Source: Pachyseris speciosa
Lineage: Eukaryota > Cnidaria > Anthozoa > Scleractinia > Pachyseridae
Direction: 5' to 3'
NCBI GenBank assembly: GCA_016490735.1
Contig: JAEMWC010000286.1
Coordinates: 532,501-596,500 of the forward strand
DNA: 64,000 bases
Every line of letters begins with the position of its first letter. The first letter of the stretch is position 1. Of the stretch, positions 43,089-55,566 are shown piece after piece. The translations under genes and the position numbers were made by a program. Under the pieces are notes generated by a model. The model saw only the letters and a program-made list of their open reading frames with translations, did no database searches and was not told where the DNA came from.

Positions 43089-43598
43089 TATCGAACCAGG
43101 GCCCGTGATCGAACACCAACTGGATGTGGGGTAGGATTGGCCTGACCGGCAAAACTGTGCAAAGGCTATGACACATGTTGACATGTACAGGTCAAAAAAA
43201 AAAAAGATCCAGTCAAATAAAACTTCCTACTAGATCTGCTTTAAAGGTAAAGAGTTTAATATCCGTAATCTGGAATTGTTAAAAAGAACTTGAAAGGAGA
43301 TTTGAAAAGCGGTTGGAAAAGGGTTATGTTGTATAGAGAAACGATGACAAGCGAAGAAGGTGCTGAAATTAGCCGGCTCTCACGACTGCGTGGGAAGCTA
43401 GCTGAAAATTGGAGTGCGAACTACTTATATTTTAAGCCGAAATTGGGAAGGAGTTCCTATGAAGGAAACGAAAATACTGGAGGAATAAGGTAGGGGGTTT
43501 CCTGCAGTTTCCTGGCACTGATTGCGGAGATCGCGATGTTAATTAGAACGGAGCGTTCGATTCTCAACTGGAAATTTTCAAAGTGATACTCAAGGACT

Positions 43599-43726
43599 TA
43601 GCCTGCGTGGCGGGCGTAGAAGCTCATAGAAAGGGGTTAGGGAGGGAGGGAGGGACAGGGGAGGGCTACTCCCCTATCCCTTTTCCCTTCCTTACCATCC
43701 ACTTTCTACGCCTGTCACGCAGGCTA
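43599..43726. mobile_element. 128-bp MITE
   Basis: TAGCCTGCGTGGCGGGCGTAG and its near-inverse (CTACGCCTGTCACGCAGGCTA) bracket a GGGAGGG-rich core. Encodes nothing. Confidence 0.65.
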
Positions 43727-44070
43727 TGAAGGACGGGAAATTTACCTGTTTTGATGACATTTTGTTTAAAAACAAGAAGTTGTCTGAACCCGAGAGGAGC
43801 ATAACAAGTGCAGCTGGCAGATCCTTTTCCTTGTTCGCTGAAGACTGAAAACGCAGATTCGCTCGAAAATGACAGAAATAAGGTTTAGCAATCCGACATT
43901 TTACCCTAGCTGCATACCTAGAGAGGGAAAGCGAGAGGAAAAGTAAGAGGAAAGAGCACGGAGTGCGACGGAAGGGAGCGGAGTGACGGGACGGGAGGGA
44001 GTTAGCGCGCGCGTCCGCTTCCTCAGTTCCATTTTCTTTTCCAGCGCCTTCCATGCAGGCTTTGCGCGGC

Positions 44071-44759
44071 TAGGTTCTTACCGATAGTGCTCGTAAAAAA
44101 AGCATTAAATGCTTAAAGCAGTGCTTGTTTTTTGCCAAAAAAAAGTGCTAAAATAATGCTAATTTTTTTTTTTAAAAAGCGCTCGTGGGCTACATAAAAA
44201 TGCTCACTTTTTTCCGATTTTTTAAACATAGAAGATTACATTTTTCAGATTTTCAGTTACATTAACAACAAAAACAACTCCCCGTCTTTGATTGATAGTT
44301 CTTCTCCTGGATATTGCTGAATCCGATCATGTATGCTTATGTTTTTTGCATCACAGTTCCCCCTAGTCTTATTTTTTCCACTGATTGATGGCAGAGTACG
44401 CTTTCGAGTCTCGAGCTATCTCTGCCTTGGCTGGCTGACTTCCATTGTTCCTCGATGGCAACGTGGATGACGCCATCTTGGAACGAGTGTGATGGACTGG
44501 GTTCTAGAAGGCAACCGCTGACCTATCAAACCTATTCCCCAGGCCTCTTCGGCTCCTTTGACTAAAATGAGGGCAAAATGCGGCTTTGGACGACATAAAT
44601 AAAGTCAGATTGTGCTTTTTAACACAAAATTATACAAATAATCAGTCGAAAATCCAAAGTAATGCTAGCAGTGCTTTTTGGGATAAAATGTAAACAAAAA
44701 AAAAATTCTCGCGAAGCCAAATAATGCCAAAAAGTGCTAGCACTATCGGTAAGAGCCTA
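44071..44759. mobile_element. 689-bp hAT-like non-autonomous element
   Basis: Ends TAGGTTCTTACCGATAGTGCT and the inverse of TAGGCTCTTACCGATAGTGCT. A perfect 8-bp target duplication TGCGCGGC flanks it (44063-44070, 44760-44767), as hAT elements produce. The interior repeats AAGTGCTAA-type motifs and has no transposase frame. Confidence 0.85.
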
Positions 44760-44917
44760 TGCGCGGCCTGCCGAAGACAGGTTCAGTTGCTCCATCCAGA
44801 TTATTCTGCGACGAGTTGTGTGCAGATCACTTTCATCTTTAATCCACCTATTCTATGACAGAATAGGAGTAAGGAATAGAAATAAGCAGAAAAGTCCAAA
44901 AAAAATTGTACCCTTAA

Positions 44918-45927
44918 CCCATTGGCGCCCGTGCCGGCCAAAACCAGCCGCAGAAGACTCCCATGCTTCAAAACATTGTAACTTTCTCAATCGCACGAAT
45001 ACTGCCTTAACTGTCAGTTGTGAGCACGAAATTGAATGTCCTCTAAATTTGGATATCCAACAAACGCAAGAAACGTAGCGTTTTTTACCAAATGTGGCCT
45101 TTTGAGTTTGAACGAAACTGACCATTTTTAACGTCAAAGAGAAGCGACGAAAATGCCTCCTTTTGCCTTTATGTTTTTTAAAGAAACCATCGTCGAAAAA
45201 CCAAACTTCAACCATCATAAAGAAATTCAGTCCTTGTTCTAGCTTAGAAATGACATTTTTGGTTCATATTCTTCTCCCGGGCGTAGATACAGCCTTTTTT
45301 TCCAGTGCATTCGGGCCTTCCCGCCATTTTCAACATCTCGACCGCATTTGTTGCTTGGAAATAACGAAAATTTTTCACAGCACCCGTTCCTTCCCCCAGT
45401 TCTTTCACATACAGCCACTCCGACCTAACGCCAAAAATTCCTCCTTGTGGTCATCTTCAGTGCTCACAAATTCAAAAATATGCGGCGGTAGGTCGAGAAA
45501 TTCATCAATAGTCGAGCCCCAAAGGTACTAAGTGTCCGACCGGCCAGATTCCCAGTTCGTAGAGTAACAAGCCAAATTCGACAACAAAGTACATCACCTT
45601 GCTCGATTCTTTGAGAAAGTGGACTCTTAGCTACCGTCACGCTTAACGATGCTCATCAGGTAGCCACTAAAGATGAAAAATGGCTGTAAAAAAATGAACT
45701 TAGCAACAACCACAAGCAAACCGAACTTGGGCTGTTCTTGTAGCTCCACGTATGAAAAATAGCTATGTCAGAATGACGTTTTCAGAAACCTTGAGCCTCC
45801 AGTGCCTTAGGACAGCACCCCCTTTCCATGGTAGGGGTAGTTTGAAATAAAGAGCCACGAAATGCTATGGATCGTTTATAGGTGGAAAATCACTCCGAAA
45901 ACGAAAAAACGGCTGGGCGCGAATGGG
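44918..45927. mobile_element. 1,010-bp piggyBac-like non-autonomous element
   Basis: TTAA at 44914-44917 and 45928-45931. Ends CCCATTGGCGCCCG and the inverse CCCATTCGCGCCCA. TTAA duplication plus CCC termini is the piggyBac signature. No transposase motif found. Confidence 0.8.
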
Positions 45928-46160
45928 TTAAAATGTGCTCTTTATTCTATATTATCCACTGAGTTGCAAAAGACAAAGGTTAGGTACTACTAAAAAAACC
46001 TCGTGTCCACAAATTACTGTATAATCAATACAGTATCTAAAAAAAAGCGAAAAATGCTAATTATGCCGATAAAATGAAAGCTCATACATCTGTAGTTGCC
46101 GGTCACTTCAGGCCACTCCTACCAAAGAATTGTATAGTCGCGTCATGTTACTGTTCACTA

Positions 46161-46371
46161 TAATAGACCTTTTTAGCTTGTAGATTTTGTTTTCTCAATG
46201 TAGACCACGTGATGTTACCCTAGAGAACTGTTCCTTTGAAATTTTGCCTTATTCGCGTGCATGTGTACGCATAATTATTATTTATGAAAAGACAAAAGGC
46301 AAACCCCCTTGGGAAGATCACATGGTCTACATTGGGAAAACAAATTCAACAAGCTAAAAACGTCTGTTATT
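46161..46371. mobile_element. 211-bp MITE
   Basis: The left arm (TTTTTAGCTTGTAGATTTTG...AATGTAGACCACGTGAT) and right arm are inverse with few changes. It directly abuts the long inverted repeat that starts at 46363. Confidence 0.75.
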
Positions 46372-47090
46372 GGAAACAGTGTGATGGACTGAAATAATAT
46401 TGAAGGAATTCCTTTTTTTTTTTTTGCTATTCACCGATTAGATACTTATCTATACATGTATTGCAAAAACAGAACTTTTTCTTGTTTATTTGTTCCGTCC
46501 CCTCCCACATTTTGTTCCCTCCCCTCCCATCCCATAACACAACAACCAAACAATTAGCATAGTCACGTTCAATGTAACGCAAGACAGAAGGCGAAGTTAT
46601 TCTTGTTGGTTTAAGCCTGGTTTTCATATGTCGGGAAAATCCCAGACGGACGGGGATTTCACTATTTCCCGACCGTCCCAGATTTATGCTGAGATAACGA
46701 TCACCGCAGAAATCTGGGACGCATCGGCAAAATAGAAACCTTCCCGATTTTACCGATTTGTCCTCGACCATCCCAGACGATCGGGGATGTCTACGATCTC
46801 CAGTTTTCATTAATCGGCATAATCTGGGACGGTCGGGAAACAGTGAAATCCCCGACCGTCTGGGATTTTCCCGACATATGAAAACCAGGCTTTAATATAA
46901 CGGTCCGCGATGTTGAGCTTGTAGCTTGGAAACTTTGAAGACCGTAGCCGCATGAAAACCATCAATGATGGAAAGAAAATTGCAGAAAGTAGTGCCATTG
47001 AATAGGGTCGCTTGTGTTTGCTGGAAACATTCAGAGCATATTCTCCGTGGGCAGGCCGTGAGTGTATGTTTGCATGTGGTTGTTTCAAAA
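46363..47090 (-). repeat. Long inverted repeat, right arm (with MITE inside)
   Basis: Inverse of 42649-43088; interrupted at 46614-46891 by a MITE absent from the left arm. Confidence 0.85.
46614..46891. mobile_element. 278-bp PIF/Harbinger-type MITE with verified empty site
   Basis: Termini AGCCTGGTTTTCATATGTCG with inverse at the right end, flanked by TTA on both sides (46611-46613, 46892-46894). The paralogous arm near 42843 has the same flanks with a single TTA and no insert, proving insertion with a 3-bp duplication. Confidence 0.92.
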
Positions 47091-47151
47091 TTATTAGCAT
47101 AATAGCGGAGCTCCAGCGGCCCGAAGGGCCGCGAAGCGGAGCACCATACCT

Positions 47152-47183
<32 letters not shown>

Positions 47184-48828
47184 AAAATGGTTAGCGGTAT
47201 TGCTCGTGGGCCCGCACGACGACGACGACGACGACGACGACGGTGGAGTTGCCCAATAACTAATAATATCCTAATAATAATCATAATAATCCAACATGGC
47301 GGCCATACTCCACGTGGCCCAGCTGACCAGCTAGTTTACAGCGTAAGTCTTTGATACTGGACATCCATCTTATAACCAATTGACACCTGTCAAAACAAGG
47401 TATCCGCTGACCAGTGTCACGTGACGATATCGCGGGCTCAAGTTGAGACCTCATCGAGGTCAGCTGTTTTTTTGAAGTTGACCGCTGACCAGCTACTTGC
47501 TTTCGATTTGATCGCAGGCTCAAGCCAGGTGTGGGACACCCAAACCAAATCGAGGCTTAATTTTTCGCGCGCTTTCTGCGGCTCGTAATTTCACATTCAC
47601 TTGGTTTCTTCATTTTGAGCAAAACAGCTTCATCGTCTTCGATCGAAGTTTGTCTTTAAATTCGCGTAAAAAGCATAAAAATCAAGAACTTGTCAAAAGA
47701 TACTCCGGAACGTGACTTTTCAAGTGATGAAGGGAAGAGCGATTTTTCTCAAGAAAAGCTTCAAACTTGGATGGATTAAGCGGTTGAAAACAGTATAATT
47801 CAACGCTTCAAGGGCTTTCACTTTACCGCGGCATCTTGCATCTCACTAAGAAAGGTCACTTAACAGTTCACCTGTGTTAATGGGAGGAACGAGTAGCTCA
47901 AACTCTGTGGAAAAAGCTCTTTCTTTGGACAAACCGTTTGCTATTTTTGCGGATGCTTGTTTTTACTTTACTGAAGCTTACGTATTTTCAAGTGGTAGAA
48001 ACCTCTACAACACAACGCAGGACAGTGAGGTAAATTAAATAAATAGAAGCTTAACATTTGGTTTAATCGTTGTTACTTTTGTTCAGGGATGAAACTTGTA
48101 TTTTTCTCTCCAATGGATATAAATAACAATCATCTGTACTCGTTTTGGACGCAAAGAAGTAGTTGAATTGTTTGTTTGTTTGTTTGTTTGTTTTTTGTTA
48201 CGTTGTTTTCTTTGCAAGCTAACGAGTGTTTTTACTCGGCTTGGCTGACTGTTTTTCGACCTTGGTACCTCAACAGCGTAAAGAAACTTTTGCCCTTATC
48301 TTAATAACACATAATCACAATGGGTCCTCGTAAAATTAAGCATTAAAACTCGAGTAAAAAAAAGCCGATCAAATGCATATGCATGTGCACGTCTCAAAAT
48401 CTGACATAAAGTTGTCAAAATTTGAAAAACGTTTTAGAGATCTTCGTCGAAAGCGGCCTGTAAACAACAATATTAAGTTTCGCCGTCTATAAACATGTCG
48501 TCTTAATTTGTTTGAAACTGTAAGAATCAGCGTTTGGATGTTAAAAACACCGAAATGGGTTGACAGGCTGGGCTGGCTTTGATAAATTTTATATTGGACG
48601 GGTCTGCGAGAGAAATGCTGGTGTGGTTTGGCAAGCGCTTTCTTCGTTAACTGGATGACGCTTTGCCACTGAGAATCATTAATTGAAGAAGGTTCTTCGG
48701 AAGACATGGTAATACCAGTAAAACTATCAAAGCTCTTTAGCGTTTTGTGTCAGCCAAGGAAAGATTTTGTGGGAAATGGCGCTATTATTCAGCTCTGTCG
48801 CGTTCCGAGTGATTGCTGCCTCAGCGAT
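47091..48828. other. Intergenic DNA, no supported gene
   Basis: A (GAC)n run at 47216-47241 and a (GTTT)n run near 48168-48195. Short frames only. Confidence 0.4.
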
Positions 48829-49240
48829 TCCTGTTGACTGCTCTAAACGATCAGGTGTGGACCTCTTTTTTGTCTTTTCTACGGACATTTATGTCAAAAT
48901 TGCTAAGCAATTTTTGTTACTTGTCTAATTTCTCCACCTTCTCCAAGAATCTTCGAAGAAATGTTATTCGTATTCTGCTTTGTTTTCTTGTAATACTTGT
49001 GTTTGTTGTTCTGTTGTTTCTGAACCGCGGTCAATTCCTGCTGACTGCTCTTAACGATCAGTTTTTACCCTTTATTGTCTTTTCTACGGGCATTAATGTC
49101 AAAATAAATACCGATTTTTCTAGACTAATCAGTACAAGCTATTATTATTACAAGCTAGTCTTGTTTAATTTCTCCACCTTCTCCTTCTTCCAGCATAACA
49201 CTCGCATCGTACTTTGTTCGCTTGTAGTGTTTGTTTTTTT
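48829..49240 (+). repeat. Two tandem diverged copies of a ~205-bp unit
   Basis: 48829-49030 and 49033-49240 both run from TCCTG(T/C)TGACTGCTCT through TCTTTTCTACGG and TTTCTCCACCTTCTCC to CTTTGTT...CTTGTA. The open frame across them is Leu/Phe-rich but has no domain. Confidence 0.7.
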
Positions 49241-49469
49241 TTAAATCCGCTTTGAATTCCGTTACGCTTTCATCGGAAAGTAGTTAGGACTCTCGAATGT
49301 CTGTATTTTTTTTTGCAAACGTTTGCTATCGAAAACTCTTCGTTTTCCCTGCTGCTGCTCAATTGTTTTGGACACAAATTAAACTGGCCCAAATAAAGCC
49401 ATGCGAAGTTGCTCGGTGAGAGTGTGCAACTCCGATTCTAGGCTTGGCCTGGCTAAATATATATATATG

Positions 49470-49595
49470 GCCTTCAGCTTTTCTTTTTATAATCGCTACA
49501 TACCAGACTGGAATGGTGTTCCATCGAACATCATGCATGCACCTTCTTTAAGCAGGTTTAAGTCCTATCTATTACATTATTTGTGTCAATTTTAA
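49470..49595 (+). pseudogene. C-terminal scrap of a non-LTR retrotransposon polyprotein (tentative)
   Basis: The frame reads YNRYIPDWNGVPSNIMHAPS then SRFKSYLLHYL and stop. This pattern (aromatic, W-N-x-L/V-P, A-x-S-x-x-x-F-K-x-x-L) is the usual C-terminal tail of LINE reverse transcriptases. Only ~40 residues remain, and no RT motif is visible upstream. Confidence 0.45.
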
Positions 49596-49790
49596 ATCAG
49601 ATGTAGCTTGTGAGTGACAAGTATGTAATTTAATTAGGTTAGCGTTGGATTGTATTTCAATTTTACTTCTTTATTTTAAGTGTCAATCTCAAAGCAGGGG
49701 TGACTTGTAAGAGACAAATGTTTGATTTAATTTGATTAGGTTAGCTTTGGGCCACGTTTAAATTTCACCTCTTAGTTTTTAGAATGTGTA

Positions 49791-50229
49791 ATACAGTAAT
49801 AGCCCACGTATAAGAACCAGAATTTTCTAATTTAGCCTAAATAGATTCTTATATAAATGGTACTGAAAGCAAATTTAGGCTACCAAGGTTCTTAAAATAG
49901 GTTCTTAAATTTTCATATGAATTTTATCTGAATATACTATATATATATGATAAATATCATCTCATAATACAGTATAAATCATTTATTTGTACCATAGAGA
50001 AATGCCTATAGGCAGTTCACTGCAGGTACAGTATATGTCCTTAACAAAACATAACAAAGAAACTCATTCAGCAGTTTCTACCTTTACACTTTTACAGCAA
50101 CCCCACTGATAAGAACCTAACTTAAAATTTTAGCCTTAATAGGTTCTTATGTGGAGGGGGCTTAAAATGAAAATTTTAGCCTAACAGGTTCTTAAAACCC
50201 AGGTTCTTATTCGTGGGCTATTACTGTAT
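49791..50229. mobile_element. 439-bp MITE with TA flanks
   Basis: Ends ATACAGTAATAGCCCACG and inverse, with TA on both sides (49789-49790, 50230-50231), as for Tc1/mariner-type MITEs. The interior has several TAAGAACC/GGTTCTTA inverted motifs. Confidence 0.8.
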
Positions 50230-50231
50230 TA

Positions 50232-51644
50232 GATAATATTCTTTGTATGGGAATTTACTTTCTCCCAATTATTCTCCAGTCATGCACTTTTTTTTGTATC
50301 AACTTAGATGTATTCGCATGACAAAGTATTACTAAACTTAAAGTAAGCTCTTTCTCATTAATGTACACATCCTTTGGACTTCCTTCCTGCATGCAGTCTT
50401 TCAATTAATTTTATTCATAGCTGGTCACACCAATCTTGTGGTATGTTTGGATGACATTTGGTACTAATGTGTAATGGGATTTTTGATGTTTGAGGAAGTG
50501 TGTTGTGCAATTTCAAATGTACATGGAGAAATGTGAGACTAGTCCTTACCTTTCTTGCAAAATAGAAAATCAAGTTAAGATTGCTAACACGGATTTCCAG
50601 CACTTTTTCTTTGGTGAATCATTACCTTAAATCCTCATACTAAATTGTTAATTACCTTGATAGTGATATCAACCACATGCCCAATATTTTATTATCAAGT
50701 TGCTTAGTCTTGCACTTGGCTGGCCAGAAATGCAGCTGGATTTCTTTTTGAAAACACTGTAGGTGCATTGATTGATGAGCTTAATGTCAGCAAGCAGTTT
50801 TTTGCGATAGTAAGGTCAAGAAGTAACTGATCAAAAGAAATATATTGGCCTTAATGCATATCATCTAAATATTTTTATTGATTTCCATGTATCTTTCTTT
50901 CATAAATTTTTTTGATGCATACATATATCCAGAGGATACACAATTTCTGATTTCCAACCGTGTCATGGGAGGCTTTGGATAACTGAAATTGCATTCATTA
51001 TGAAGTGATGATCTGAATCACTATATGTCTGATGTCGGATACTGATTCAAAATAGCATTCACCAGGCTTCTCCACCAATTTCTAGTGGCTCTAAACCATA
51101 ACTAAGTAGCCTACAGTTGAACGGGGAAACAGACCTGTCCTTAGGTATTGCTCTAAGATGTTAAGAAATGTTTTGTTTTAAAAATTTATAGATGCAAACT
51201 AGCGTTGCAGGTTCTTTTTTACACAAAGTATTAAAGATTATTGTTTTAAAAAAAACCTACCTCAATATATTTTTTTGCTTTTTAACATCTCCAAACTCAA
51301 TTTGCAAAGGAATTTTTATTACCTTACTGAATAGAATGCTTGTTTTTAGGAGGGGTGGGGGTCCAAATCCGTAAAAGGGGATTCATATCTGCTAGCAGTT
51401 CTGGACTAGGGGGTCCAAAACTGATCCACAAGCAGATCTGGACTGGAGGGTGCAAATCTGCGGGGGGTCCAAATCCACTGTGACACTGGCTCAGATCACC
51501 TTTCCATACTATTTTTTACAGCCTTGGGTCTGTAGCTTGAGTGAGGTCAGATGGGTGATATGACCAGCACACTATATGTAAATGCCAGTAGAAAAAGAAT
51601 GCTTTTGGAGCTCCGCTTTTAGGCTTGGCTAAATATATATATTG
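50232..51644. other. Intergenic DNA, nothing recognised
   Basis: AT-rich, short frames only. Confidence 0.45.
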
Positions 51645-52010
51645 TATTTTATGTTTGTGTGTCCCCTGAAGATGCATATAATATCTACAATTACCAAATT
51701 GCAAAACTTTAACTTTAGAATTTGATATTTTCCATCTCGTGGTTCACAACGTGAATTAACGAAATTTATTCAATAGACTACTTACAACCGCCAATGTTTA
51801 CTTTGTGGGTCTCGCAAGCCATAAAGACTGATTACGTTTATGCAGCTTTTTACCACAACACAAGATTTCTATTGCATATAATCATTAAAGGAAGTTAAGG
51901 CTCATTGTTTAGAAGGCCAGTAAAAGAATCTGAACGGGAAAAAAATATCTTTTCGCCGATTTTTAGAATTATGCAAATGACTTTGGCAGCAACGATAATT
52001 ATGTAAACAC
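51645..52010 (-). repeat. Dispersed repeat, inverted partner of 40559-40903
   Basis: Inverse copy with a short insertion around 51812-51835 relative to its partner. Confidence 0.75.
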
Positions 52011-52734
52011 ATGGATTTTCCTCAATATTGAGCTCGTGGTGTGTGGAAGCTAAGGTGATATCCGCCGGTTTGAAGCGATATACTAGTTCATTGGAGTATA
52101 GACTTTGCTCTGATGTGGTTTTTTATCACGATTTAGACCAAAATTTTGAGATTTCTTTCCTTTCATTTGGTTAGTTTTCGATATGCAAAATAAGGCTTAA
52201 GAGAAGGGTGTCTTCTAATCACGCTGGAATGCGTAAGATTTTTCTGTAAGTTTCTACATTTTGTCTGTGAACTAACTGAATACACCTTGTAACTTGTAGC
52301 AAAATAGAATTCAGTGAGCTAGATTTTTGCAGTCAGAGCGCGCTTGACAAAATCTGTGAAATTTACACTTTCGATCGCTATCAGTTCGGGCTGGTGAGCC
52401 AAAATTCAATTTGGGCCTGTGGCGGCGCAAAAATAAAGAACTGGAAAATAATTATAGCATGTTTTAGACATGTGTACCAAATCCTTTTCATGGTCAAAAA
52501 ATAAAGGAAAACTTTTTTTGGTCGCCAAGTCGAGAGGATCGCTTTTAGCGGGACTGCCTCTTAAGTCCTAATAGCTACAATTGGTACAATAACAAACAGA
52601 TGTTTACATCTGTTGTTTTAAAATAACTCGTATTGTAAGATATCTTACTTAACGATGTGTCAGATTCCCCAGTTAACATGCTGAAATAAAAAAATATATA
52701 TTTTAATAGTAATTCAAACTGGATGAGAAGCTTT

Positions 52735-53076
52735 ATGCACATGTCATCGGCTTCCCCGTGGGGTCGACCCCCGGGCCTACCAGGGAGATATGTGGGGGAA
52801 TACAAAGAGATGGACGGGATTCTTTGCCCGAGGGTAGAGGAAAATGTTGACATTGTTCTACGATCAAAGATTAGGGGGTGGGAGAATTCACAAGTTTGAA
52901 AAGGATGTCACGGGAATTTTCAGGCAATTTCAGCTGAGAGACACCTAACCCAGGGGACTTTGTCTTGAGAGATTCCCCGACCCCCCGGGGAAATTCCTCA
53001 AGTTGGCTTGACTGATTTTACAATCCCCCTGGTTAGCCCGGGGGTCCACCCCACGGGGAAGTGATGACATGTGCAT
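52735..53076. mobile_element. 342-bp MITE with CCCCGTGGGG ends
   Basis: ATGCACATGTCATCGGCTTC and the inverse of ATGCACATGTCATCACTTCC; both continue through CCCCGTGGGGT and ACCCCCGGGC. Non-coding. Confidence 0.8.
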
Positions 53077-55314
53077 TACACTGTCGATAGCCGATCGGAA
53101 GTAAATGTTCCCACGTCAAAAGCAAATATTGCATCGTTCCCTAAATAACAAATGTACTTATCCATATCTTTGTAACATCACATCCAGGCCCGCATCACAT
53201 CTAAAACCAGAGTTTATTCTTGTGGAATCACAGACATACCAAGCAATGATGTCTTGTTCGTTCTTGAGTCTTGTCGGTGTGATTTGCGGTGCAGACGAAC
53301 GCACCTCCTGAACTTCCGTCAAACCACTCACGCAGTGTAATAACGATATAAAACAGCACAAAAAGTCCTTGGAATTTTCCGGAATTGAAACAGAAGTAGC
53401 ACTCATTTTGACAAGATTGTGGGTTTTCAAAAGCCGACGAATTTATTGGAGATGACTATTTACCTGTCTCATTGTGTCAGGTTAGGCATAAAAGTAATTT
53501 CCGCACAATTCCGGAAGTTATTTCGGGTCACTCGGAAGGAGCTAGCCATGTGGGCCCATATAAATGTTGTAGTTCAATTTTATCCTTGGATCAATTTTTA
53601 TTATCTTTTGTTCTTGTTGATGGTAATATATGGAAATGAGTGCCACATTAAATTGCACACGAATCGAAATTTTTTTTACATAGCTTATATTCCCCATATT
53701 TCTTTTCAATCCATTCCCTCCTTTTCGTGAAGAGGATTTCTAGGGGTTCCCAAATTTCCCCAGTGGTCTGATATTTTGGACATTTTGCGCGCGACCAAAA
53801 CTTCTCTGTGACATCATTCGCGTGTATGTTTAAGCGTGAAACATGGCGGAAAAGGCGAAAAAGCGAGATCTGCTCGTATGGGGTCTTGGACTCTTTTGTG
53901 GATCATCCTTATGGCACTAAGCTTCAATTCCTTTTTCCTTGTAGTTGTAGGCGCTGCCATTAAATTGTAATAAATAAATTGAGTGACGCACTCGACTGAG
54001 TATACATGAATGACGCCACGACTATTCAACATAACCCAGGACCTTTCTAGAATTTTAGTGAGATAGGCCCAACCTCCAAGTTCTTGCTACTTAAAATAAA
54101 TTATTTTCCCCTCAAAATATTTCTTAAAACATCAATTTTCACATTGGAGAAAACAAATAGCTCTGAAATTTCGATTCATGTGCACTTTAAAATAGGCTTG
54201 ATTTCCGCCGCTCACTCGAGTCCGGGAAACACACTGTTCAGCTTTTTTCAAAGCGTTTAGTACGGCTTTGGGCTGCATTCCATGGTACTGATACTGCATT
54301 GCGAGCTGTGCTGATGTCGCGAACCCGGTAAACGTCATTGATTCGTTCCCAGGGTCGTCTCTCTTCCTCGTTGCGGCTGGTCACGTGCCCATGGGTACAA
54401 ATCGAATCCCCACAGAGGGTGGGTCCTGCCCCTCCCTTCAATCATTTTTCCTGGAATCTGCAAAAAAAAATCTAGTAGACACGTGACCAGCCTCAACCAT
54501 GGTACTTTCTCGAAGGAGGAAGAGAGACTGGGATTCATCTAGCACATAGTTTACGTCATCTTCGCTTTCTTGCGAATCTTCGTCTGGCACATAAAAGCTG
54601 TTTCGTTTCGCTCTAGCGTCTTTGCATTTACTATCAGTGATCGGTACAGGAAGAGGAATATCAGTGTCAGTTTCAAAATCGACCTGCCTTGCGAAAAAGT
54701 AAACGATAATCATATCTTAAGTTGCGTTGGTAGACTTAGTACTATTAGTACGCTCTATCCTTCATTAAAAGAAGTGAACAAAAGCTCTTGGTATTAATAT
54801 TCGTGTGCTAGTTTGAGATTTCTAATCAAATTGGTGTTAACCCACGTATGACTGTTTTACTTCATTTACAAACCCTGCCGCCGACTCTGCTTTACCAAGT
54901 TTTTCCAGGTAAGCTTTAATTAGACAAAATTTTAATTACGAGCCGCAGGCGCTCTTTGGGCTCGTCAAGCAGTTTTAGTACTGTGACTATACTCACCAGG
55001 TTTACTCGCTCAAGGTATAGACGATTTTCGAGACTTCAGCTGTAATCTCACAGTCTCAGTACATTTTAAAATGAGAAGATGGGGCGGGGGTTGTGTTTAG
55101 ATCCTCCTTTTTTTCTGTTTGCATCTTTCTCAAAGGGCTTTTAAACAGACCGGTATACTATAACGGAAATCCATAAAACATGGGAGTCGTAAATAAAAGT
55201 TGTTATCAATCAACTGGATTGGACAACAGACTGAAGAGATAAGTTACGAAATTATTTTTACTTCTTTCCGTCTTTCGGAAATGATTTATCATGTCATCAG
55301 AATGAAGAAAATAC
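53077..55314. other. Gene-poor stretch with two weak exon candidates
   Basis: On the minus strand an ATG at 53405 opens 25 codons ending at a GTGAGT donor (near 53331). A minus-strand frame at 54438-54713 has a Ser/Asp/Glu-rich composition. Neither has a recognisable domain, so they are noted but not called. Confidence 0.3.
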
Positions 55315-55317
55315 TAA
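55315..55317 (+). repeat. Presumed TAA target duplication, left end of Harbinger element
   Basis: TAA precedes AGCCCTGGTCAAACGG, the same terminal sequence as the nested derivative at 57947. The right partner was not found in the window. Confidence 0.5.
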
Positions 55318-55566
55318 AGCCCTGGTCAAACGGCGCATGATAGTCGATGATAGTTGATGATAGTCGATGATAGTTGAAGCGCGCGCTTCCGTTTGACCAC
55401 CAACTATCATGCACTATCATCGACTATCATCAACTATCATTCATTTTGAGCTTGTTCAAATTCTTCATGATAGTCGATGATAGTTTTTCTCGTTTGACCA
55501 CGCGTATGATAGTTCATGATAGTTTTTGGTCAGCTGTTTCCCCGAAAATCGGCGGGCTCGTTCAAA

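Noticed and set aside
48813..49244. 143-codon hydrophobic frame as a membrane protein gene
   Set aside because: It spans two tandem non-coding repeat units, has no start or splice context, and its hydrophobicity follows from T-rich DNA.
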